Below are positions 58,590 through 64,000 of a stretch of DNA of 64,000 nucleotides, piece after piece. The stretch spans positions 1-64,000 of the forward strand of contig NZ_SPNJ01000004.1 in assembly GCF_004563925.1 (NCBI RefSeq), given 5' to 3'. The notes beneath the pieces are model-generated. The model made no database searches. It worked only from the letters and a program-made list of their open reading frames with translations, and had not been told where the DNA came from. Both the position numbers and the translations under genes were made by a program. The number at the start of each line of letters is the position of its first letter. Positions within the stretch are counted from its first letter, which is position 1. Source of the DNA: Herbaspirillum sp. 3R11 (GTDB taxonomy: Bacteria > Pseudomonadota > Gammaproteobacteria > Burkholderiales > Burkholderiaceae_D).

Positions 58590-60968
58590 TTGCGGTTATT
58601 GCGGGTATTGCGGTTACAACTATCGACGCGGCCGGCCTGGCTGAGCTCGGCGTTTCAGGACGGCCGGGGGCTGTCATCTGTGTATTTGCTGCTGTCCTGC
58701 TTCCTGCTGATCGTGATCTGGTCCATCACCTTCACACGCATCCGCAATGAAAAGGCGCTGGCAGTGGAAAGCTCGCTGTCCGACAGCAGGAACGTCGCCG
58801 CCATCATCTCTTCCAACCTAGAGGAAGTCCTCAGCAAGGCGCTGCTCTATTCCCGCATCGGCCAGTCGGTGCTGGACGGCGACGCGCACGCCGCAAGTTA
58901 TCTGTCGCCGCTGTTCTTGGGCGACTCGGCGTATCTGCGCGTAGCCATCTTCGACGCCAACGCCAGGCTGGTCTATTCCTCGGCGCGGCAAAAAGAGGAG
59001 CCCGAGTTTTCCCAGTTGATCAACGCCGCTTACGTGTCGTCTCTGATGTACTCGCAACGCCAGGGTGGCATGATCATCAGCCCGCCGCTGAAAAAGGACG
59101 GCTACACCTGGCGCGTGCCCTTGCTGATCCCGCTGAAGAACAAGAACAATGAATTGCAGGGATTTTTCACGGCAATCCTTGACCTCGGGTATTTCCTGAA
59201 GACCTACAAGGACGTCAGCGTCGGCAGCGGCAGCCGCATCGAAATCCTCAACGCCACCGGCTTCCAGCTTGCCGAACTGAGCGGCAGCACGCTCTCGGGC
59301 GGCAGCAATTTCGCCGGCGAAGACTATGCGCTGTTCCTGGTCGACAACAAGGCCGACGGTGAAATCCGTGCCGTCCGCCCGGGCGAGCAGGAACAGCAGA
59401 TCGGTGTACAACGCAAACTCGATCGCTATCCGCTGGCTGTGATCGTCAGCCGCGATCCCGACTTCGTGCTCGGCAAGCTGGCGCTGCCGCATCGCGACTA
59501 CCGCTACCAGGCGATCATCATTTCCGTCATCGTGCTGCTGTTCTGCTACGGACTGATCAACATCGCACACCGGCGCAAACGCCTGTACGAAAAACTGCTG
59601 TTCTCGGAACGGGAAAAGAGCGGCCTGATCGATCAGCTCGAACAGGAAAAATCACGCGCCTATCAACTGGCTTCGCACGACTACCTGACCGGCATCCCCA
59701 ACCGCATGCTGTTCCACGAAATCGCCGCCACCGAGTTGTCACGCGCGCGTCGCAGCCGCAAGTTGTATGCGCTGTTCTTCCTCGACCTCGACAAGTTCAA
59801 GGTCATCAACGACACGCTCGGCCACGCTGTCGGCGACGCCTTGCTGCAGACCGTCGCCACGCGCTTGCGCGCAGTCTTGCGCGAATACGACCTGGTGGCG
59901 CGGCTGGGCGGCGATGAATTCGTGGTGCTGGTGTCCGAAATCGCCGCCGAAGAACGTGTCGCCCAGATCGCCCGGGAACTGATCGCCGCCATCAGCGCGC
60001 CCTACCCCGACCTCGAAGGCCATGAAGTCCTGACCACCACCAGCATCGGCATTGCGCTGTATCCGCGCGACGGCCAGAGCGTCGACCAGTTGCTGACCAG
60101 CGCCGACGCCGCGATGTACACCGCCAAGAAAGCCGGCAGCGGCGCCTACCGATTTTACGACGCCTCGCTCAATGCTTCCGCCGCGCGCGGGCTCGAGTTG
60201 CTGGCGCGCTTCCGCCAGGCGCTGAAGAACGACGAGTTCTGCCTGCACTACCAGCCCAAGGTGGAGATGCACGATTTCGACATCGTCGGCATGGAGGCGC
60301 TGATCCGCTGGGAGCATCCCGAGCACGGACTGATCTTCCCCAACGACTTCATTGCACTGGCCGAAGACCACGATCTCATCATCCCGCTGGGACATTGGGT
60401 CATCAAGGCGGTCTGCCGCCAACTCGCCGACTGGAAGAAGCGCGGCCTCAAGGTGGTGCCGGTCGCCATCAACGTCTCGGTCAAACAATTGCAGGATGAG
60501 TTGCTGCTGGAGACCATCCTGGACGCGCTGAAAAAATACAAGCTGCCGCCCTTCCTGCTGGAGATCGAAGTCACCGAAAGCTGCTTCATTGACGACATCG
60601 ACAGCGCCAAGGCTGTGCTGGAAAAACTGCGCGCGGAAGGCTTGCGCATTTCGCTCGACGACTACGGCACCGGCTACGCCGGCCTGAGCCACATCAAGAC
60701 GCTGCCGGTCTATGCGCTCAAGATCGACCGCTCGTTCATCCGCGACATCCGCAACGACAACAGCGACGCCATGATTGTCGCCTCGACCGTGTCGCTGGCA
60801 CGCAACCTCGGCCTCAAGGTCATCGCTGAAGGCGTGGAAAGCAAGGAGCAACTGATGCATCTGAAGGTGATCGGCTGCGATGAGGTGCAAGGTTTTTACC
60901 TGCAACGGCCGGTATCGGCGGAACAGATCGAGCCGGTATTGCAAAAAGGGAGATTCGATCCGCTATGA
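58590..60968 (+). CDS. Membrane GGDEF-EAL c-di-GMP enzyme with periplasmic sensor
   Basis: A 792-aa protein. TM1 is at about 30-50, a periplasmic sensor region (50-305, Cache-like by size and layout) follows, then TM2 (308-330), a short linker, GGDEF (about 360-520) and EAL (about 535-785). The GGDEF motif is intact at 440-444, with an RxxD inhibitory site (REYD) five residues before it. EAL retains EAL, NVS, ExTE, DDYGTGY, KID and AEGVE, so both activities are possible. No ATG is near the start: TTG at 58590 has GAGG upstream. It overlaps the next gene by 4 nt, a sign of coupling. Confidence 0.92.
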   Translation: MRLLRVLRLQLSTRPAWLSSAFQDGRGLSSVYLLLSCFLLIVIWSITFTRIRNEKALAVESSLSDSRNVAAIISSNLEEVLSKALLYSRIGQSVLDGDAHAASYLSPLFLGDSAYLRVAIFDANARLVYSSARQKEEPEFSQLINAAYVSSLMYSQRQGGMIISPPLKKDGYTWRVPLLIPLKNKNNELQGFFTAILDLGYFLKTYKDVSVGSGSRIEILNATGFQLAELSGSTLSGGSNFAGEDYALFLVDNKADGEIRAVRPGEQEQQIGVQRKLDRYPLAVIVSRDPDFVLGKLALPHRDYRYQAIIISVIVLLFCYGLINIAHRRKRLYEKLLFSEREKSGLIDQLEQEKSRAYQLASHDYLTGIPNRMLFHEIAATELSRARRSRKLYALFFLDLDKFKVINDTLGHAVGDALLQTVATRLRAVLREYDLVARLGGDEFVVLVSEIAAEERVAQIARELIAAISAPYPDLEGHEVLTTTSIGIALYPRDGQSVDQLLTSADAAMYTAKKAGSGAYRFYDASLNASAARGLELLARFRQALKNDEFCLHYQPKVEMHDFDIVGMEALIRWEHPEHGLIFPNDFIALAEDHDLIIPLGHWVIKAVCRQLADWKKRGLKVVPVAINVSVKQLQDELLLETILDALKKYKLPPFLLEIEVTESCFIDDIDSAKAVLEKLRAEGLRISLDDYGTGYAGLSHIKTLPVYALKIDRSFIRDIRNDNSDAMIVASTVSLARNLGLKVIAEGVESKEQLMHLKVIGCDEVQGFYLQRPVSAEQIEPVLQKGRFDPL

Positions 60969-61927
60969 ATACACTGAATGCATTGCTGACGCTGGCGCAG
61001 GCCGTCCGGAAAATTCCGCATACCCTGCGCGGCGGCGTGGCGCTGCCGCTGCTCCCCTTGTTTCCGCTGTCAGTGCTGATCGTGTTGCTGATCCTGACGC
61101 TCAACAGCCTGCCGGCCGACGCCGCCCAATGCGAGCGACCGGCGCGGCTGCGCTTCTCGTTTGTGCCGCAAGGTGAATTGCAAGACGATGGCGCTGCCTT
61201 GAAGCCGCTGTTCAATGATCTGGAGAAATCGCTTGGCATACCGGTCGAGGCGATTACGCCCGCCTCCTACGGAGCCGTCAATGAGGGCTTGCTGGCCGGC
61301 GCCGTCGACGTCGCCCGGCTGGGACCGGCGACTTATGTCTCGGCGCACAAGAGTGATCCGCAGATCACGCCATTCGCGACCTTGATGAATATGGCCGATG
61401 CATTCAGCGACGGCAATACGGCGGCATATTACTCGCTGCTGATCGTGCGCCAGCACGGCCCGGTGACGTCGATTTCGGGATTGAAGGGCAAGCGACTGGC
61501 ATTGGCGGATCCGGAAAGCACCTCGGGTGCGCTGATCCCGCTGCATGTGTTTGCGCGCCAGTTGGGCACGACGCTGGACAAATACTTTTCGCGGATCGGC
61601 TATTCCGGCAATCATGAGCAATCGGTCAGCGCCGTGCTCAACCAGGAAGTCGACGCCGCCTTCGTCGCCAGCGCCAATCTCGGCGCCTTGATCGCCGCCG
61701 GCAAGGTCAAACGCGCCGATGTGCGCGTGCTGTGGAAATCGGCGCCGATTCCCTTCGATCCCTTCGTCTATCGCGGCCAGCTGTGCGAGGACATCCAGAA
61801 GAAAATCCGCGCCGTCTTTTTCAACAAGAAGAGCGCCAATGTGCAGGCAACACTGAGCAACCTGCGTGCCCAGGAATTCGTGCCGGCGCTGGACAAGAAC
61901 TACGACATCATCCGCGGCCTGCCGTAA
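60965..61927 (+). CDS. PhnD-like periplasmic phosphonate/phosphite-binding protein
   Basis: A 320-aa solute-binding protein. A hydrophobic segment (residues 27-50) precedes ADA, either a long signal peptide or an anchor. The PhnD fold is visible in RFSFVPQGELQDDGAALKPL, LGPATYVSAHK, LKGKRLALADPESTSGALIP and GNHEQSVSAVLNQEVDAAFV. The ATG overlaps the GGDEF-EAL stop (ATGA). No permease or ATPase is adjacent, so it more likely serves as a ligand receptor for the partner enzyme than as a transporter part. This is inference. Confidence 0.88.
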   Translation: MNTLNALLTLAQAVRKIPHTLRGGVALPLLPLFPLSVLIVLLILTLNSLPADAAQCERPARLRFSFVPQGELQDDGAALKPLFNDLEKSLGIPVEAITPASYGAVNEGLLAGAVDVARLGPATYVSAHKSDPQITPFATLMNMADAFSDGNTAAYYSLLIVRQHGPVTSISGLKGKRLALADPESTSGALIPLHVFARQLGTTLDKYFSRIGYSGNHEQSVSAVLNQEVDAAFVASANLGALIAAGKVKRADVRVLWKSAPIPFDPFVYRGQLCEDIQKKIRAVFFNKKSANVQATLSNLRAQEFVPALDKNYDIIRGLP

Positions 61928-62366
61928 GGTCGATTTTGGTCTCGAACAATCTGCGCAGCCAGCGGATCAATCCGCCGATGACCGGCAATTTCTGAAACAG
62001 CTCTTCCGCCGCGTCCCAGTAGTCTCGATGCAACACGACCAGGCCTTCATCATTGAACTTCAGATGCGTGCTGCCGACAACGCTGTAGTGCTTGCCCTTG
62101 AGTTCGAACTCGAACACCCAGGTAATGAAGGCCTGATCGCCGTCGATCATGCGGTCGTGGATGATGAAATGCGGATTGTCGGTCGTGTCGAACATGTGTT
62201 CGTACACGGCGATCATGGCCGCGATGCCGCGGATGTCGTTGAACGGATCCTTGAAGTGCACGTCGGACGCATAGAACTGGCCGATGTGGCGCACGCTTTG
62301 TCGCGTCAGCGTGACATACCATTCGGCCAGCGCATCGAGTCGGTCTTTGAATCTGATCTCAGTCAT
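61908..62366 (-). CDS. NTF2-like/SnoaL-fold protein
   Basis: A 152-aa NTF2-like protein with a single cone-shaped domain: LAEWYVTLTRQSVRHIGQFYASDV, HFKDPFNDIRG and HFIIHDRMIDGDQAFITWVFEF. Enzymatic or ligand-binding role unknown. It is the 3' gene of a minus-strand cluster with an SDR (5-nt gap), a DUF3833 lipoprotein and an MFS transporter. Its 3' end overlaps the convergent PhnD-like gene by 20 nt. Confidence 0.88.
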   Translation of the reverse strand: MTEIRFKDRLDALAEWYVTLTRQSVRHIGQFYASDVHFKDPFNDIRGIAAMIAVYEHMFDTTDNPHFIIHDRMIDGDQAFITWVFEFELKGKHYSVVGSTHLKFNDEGLVVLHRDYWDAAEELFQKLPVIGGLIRWLRRLFETKIDLTAGRG

Positions 62367-62371
62367 GTCAG

Positions 62372-63154
62372 TCAGGTCATGTGCAAGAAACGGTGGAACA
62401 AGGCGAAGCGCCAGCGATAGGGAAGCATCTGGACCAGCTTCAGGATACGCGTAAAGCGGCGCGGAAAATGGATTTCAAAACGTCCCTCGGCGATGCCCTT
62501 CCAGATTTCGACCGCTGCGGCGGCGGGCGTTTGTATTGCGGGCATGGCGAAATCGTTTTTCTCCGTCAGGCCGGTCTTCACGAAGCCGGGATTGATCAGA
62601 TAGACATTGATGCCCTTGCTGCGCAAATCACTGTAGAGAATTTCCGCCAGGTTGATCAGGGCCGCCTTGCCGGGACCGTAGACGCTGGCATTCGGCAAAC
62701 CCATGTAGCCGGCCACGCTGGCCACCAGCGCTATGCCGCCGCTGCCGTGCGCCAGCATGTCGGGCAGCACGCTGGACAAGGCCGAATAGACGCTCACCAG
62801 ATTGGTCTTGATGGTCTGCTCGGCGACGTCATCGCTGACCTCCCAGCTGCGCTCGGGACGATAATCGGCGGCGCAGAACAGCATCAGGTCGACGCCGCCG
62901 AATGCCGCGCAGATCTGGGTGTGACGCGCGCGCCAGGCGGCGTGATCGAGTACGTCGAACGGCAGGATCAGGGCCTTGTCGCTGGTCCCCGCCACGGCCT
63001 GCAAGGCCTCCAGGCGGCGCGCCGAGATCGCCACCTGCGCCCCCATCGCCAACGCCTGCCGCGCCAATGCGGCGCCGATGCCGCTGGAGGCGCCGATCAG
63101 CCAGATGCGCTTGCCGGTCCAGTCGTGCACGGGCTTGTTCATGGGACTAAACAT
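62372..63154 (-). CDS. Short-chain dehydrogenase (membrane-lipid cluster)
   Basis: A 260-aa SDR. Cofactor loop: GKRIWLIGASSGIGAALARQA. Catalytic pair: SVYGPGKAALI (YxxxK). The C-terminus is hydrophobic/basic (RRFTRILKLVQMLPYRWRFA), suggesting membrane association. Two ATGs in tandem start the ORF (63157 and 63154); the second is spaced better from GGAG. In clusters of this type that I recall, such SDRs accompany cyclopropane-fatty-acid-synthase-like proteins. Confidence 0.9.
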   Translation of the reverse strand: MFSPMNKPVHDWTGKRIWLIGASSGIGAALARQALAMGAQVAISARRLEALQAVAGTSDKALILPFDVLDHAAWRARHTQICAAFGGVDLMLFCAADYRPERSWEVSDDVAEQTIKTNLVSVYSALSSVLPDMLAHGSGGIALVASVAGYMGLPNASVYGPGKAALINLAEILYSDLRSKGINVYLINPGFVKTGLTEKNDFAMPAIQTPAAAAVEIWKGIAEGRFEIHFPRRFTRILKLVQMLPYRWRFALFHRFLHMT

Positions 63155-63165
63155 CATGGTCTCCG

Positions 63166-63699
63166 TCAGTCCTGCTTGCGAAAGAACAGCGTCACCTGTC
63201 CGACTTCCAGTCCGAACTTGCTCATGCTGGTGCGGTTGATCATGGTGCGCTGGTCCATCTGATACATCCAGTCGTCCATGTGCATTTCATACGTCTTGCC
63301 GTCGACCGGCAGCAACAGGGTATAGCGCCAGTTCAACGCGTTGCCGGCGGCATGGCCGACCGCTTCGCCGACAACGTCGCCGGCGGTGCCGCGCCAGCTG
63401 CCGTCGGCTTGTTTGATCAGTGTCCAGACGCGCTGCTGGGTGCTGCCGTCGTCATAGCGGAAGCGCTCGTCCAGCGTCAGCTTGCCGTCCTGCGCGCTGC
63501 CGGTGATGTCGACATGAAAGCGCTTGACGACTTCGCCGCCGCGTTTCTGGAACATGCCCCAGGCCTCCGTTTTCCCGCTGAAAAATTGCACCGGGTCGAA
63601 TACCGGCTCGTTCTTGGCGTAGTGCGAAACGTCGGTGCCGGCGCAGGCGCCCAGCAACGTGAGCAGCGACAAGGCTGCAAACCAGCGGATGATTTTCAT
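63166..63699 (-). CDS. DUF3833-family lipoprotein
   Basis: A 177-aa lipoprotein with lipobox LGAC (Cys about residue 19). It matches the DUF3833 pattern: FFSGKTEAWGMFQKRGGEVV, FRYDDGSTQQRVWTL, and YEMHMDDWMYQMDQRTMINR. Function unknown; the fold resembles lipocalin-like proteins. It overlaps the MFS gene by 4 nt and precedes the SDR by about 11 nt, so it is co-transcribed. Confidence 0.88.
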   Translation of the reverse strand: MKIIRWFAALSLLTLLGACAGTDVSHYAKNEPVFDPVQFFSGKTEAWGMFQKRGGEVVKRFHVDITGSAQDGKLTLDERFRYDDGSTQQRVWTLIKQADGSWRGTAGDVVGEAVGHAAGNALNWRYTLLLPVDGKTYEMHMDDWMYQMDQRTMINRTSMSKFGLEVGQVTLFFRKQD

Positions 63700-64000
63700 G
63701 AAGTTGTCTCCGGTAAAACAGCAAGAGAATCGGATGCCGGCGTCGTTTTCAACAACAGCAAGGCGATCAGTTTGAATACGCAGGGTACGGCGGCATACAC
63801 CCAGCCCAGCGCCGGGTTGCCGCTCATGCCGGGTTGATAATCGAACAGCGCCAGCAGCGGCAAGGCAAGGCCGGAGATCGCCAGCGCCAGTTTCGCCAGC
63901 AACGTCCAGACGCCGTAATAGGCGGCAGTGCTTTCGTGCCTGCCGATCACGTTGGCCAGCAATACCGGCGGCAAGGCCAGGTCGGCTCCCAGAGCCAGAC
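63696..64000 (-). CDS. GPH-type MFS transporter, C-terminal part (runs off the window)
   Basis: Only the last ~101 residues are in the window; the gene continues beyond 64000. The visible part reads LALGADLALPPVLLANVIG followed by three hydrophobic spans, as in glycoside-pentoside-hexuronide (MelB-like) MFS proteins. The 3' end overlaps the DUF3833 start by 4 nt. Substrate unknown; the cluster context suggests an envelope-lipid role rather than sugar uptake. Confidence 0.8.
   Translation of the reverse strand, partial: LALGADLALPPVLLANVIGRHESTAAYYGVWTLLAKLALAISGLALPLLALFDYQPGMSGNPALGWVYAAVPCVFKLIALLLLKTTPASDSLAVLPETTS

Noticed and set aside
58590-58616. Phase-variable tract switching the GGDEF-EAL gene on and off
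   Set aside because: The unit is 9 nt, so gain or loss keeps the frame; on/off switching is not expected.

Overview
The window looks like chromosomal DNA of a Burkholderiales betaproteobacterium, probably Oxalobacteraceae (Herbaspirillum/Collimonas-like). This rests on the GC-rich coding style, the order mltA-apaG-rpe-gph-trpEGDC, ubiE-ubiJ-ubiB, ptsN-hprK-rapZ, mutM-mutY, lolB-ispE-tRNA-Gln-prs-rplY, and the protein sequences as read by eye. No database search was run. About 57 protein genes, one tRNA, one leader peptide and one riboswitch are supported. The content is mostly housekeeping; there is no prophage, CRISPR array or integrative element. The only mobile-type gene is a lone REP-associated tyrosine transposase (RAYT) next to the gltB promoter.

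Layout. 1-281: a strong stable-RNA-type promoter firing left out of the window. 282-4995: enoyl-CoA hydratase, universal stress protein, MltA, a 47-aa membrane peptide, ApaG, Rpe, Gph. 5029-9957: the trp operon with a Trp-rich leader peptide and attenuator, trpE-trpG-trpD, a LysE/RhtB-type exporter inside the operon, then trpC. 10047-11916: a short-chain dehydrogenase divergent from a LysR regulator, with a well-formed operator between them. 11921-22408 (all minus strand): a 1336-aa FAD/iron-sulfur dehydrogenase, HIT protein, DUF971 protein, UbiE, Tim44-like protein, UbiJ, UbiB and a DHA2 drug exporter. 22662-26910: a ZIP metal transporter behind a Fur-like box and a 25-aa upstream ORF, a YqaA-like membrane protein, IlvA, QueF. 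27291-30586: PagP, then PtsN, HprK and RapZ. 30621-32563: MutY and MutM. 32807-38183: TPR lipoprotein, LolB, IspE, tRNA-Gln, Prs, ribosomal protein L25. 38303-46555: M61 peptidase, GltD, GltB. 46738-54010: RAYT, TerC, zinc-ribbon protein, NhaR-like LysR, a second LysR divergent from a YbfB-type MFS protein, AMP nucleosidase. 54582-64000: periplasmic asparaginase, a GDT1/UPF0016 manganese exporter under a yybP-ykoY riboswitch with a terminator, OpgD, a GGDEF-EAL protein translationally coupled to a PhnD-like binding protein, and the beginning of an NTF2-like/SDR/DUF3833/MFS cluster that runs off the right edge.

The most informative regulatory sites are the trp attenuator (5029-5172), the Mn riboswitch with mutually exclusive anti-terminator and terminator (56323-56482), the LysR operator at 10915-10970, and the Fur-like box and upstream ORF before the ZIP gene. 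The least explained functional unit is the GGDEF-EAL/PhnD pair at 58590-61927, which I would test first as a ligand-sensing c-di-GMP system. Several genes start at TTG or GTG (Tim44-like, TPR lipoprotein, amn, GDT1, GGDEF-EAL); these starts are inferred from ribosome binding sites and family lengths.
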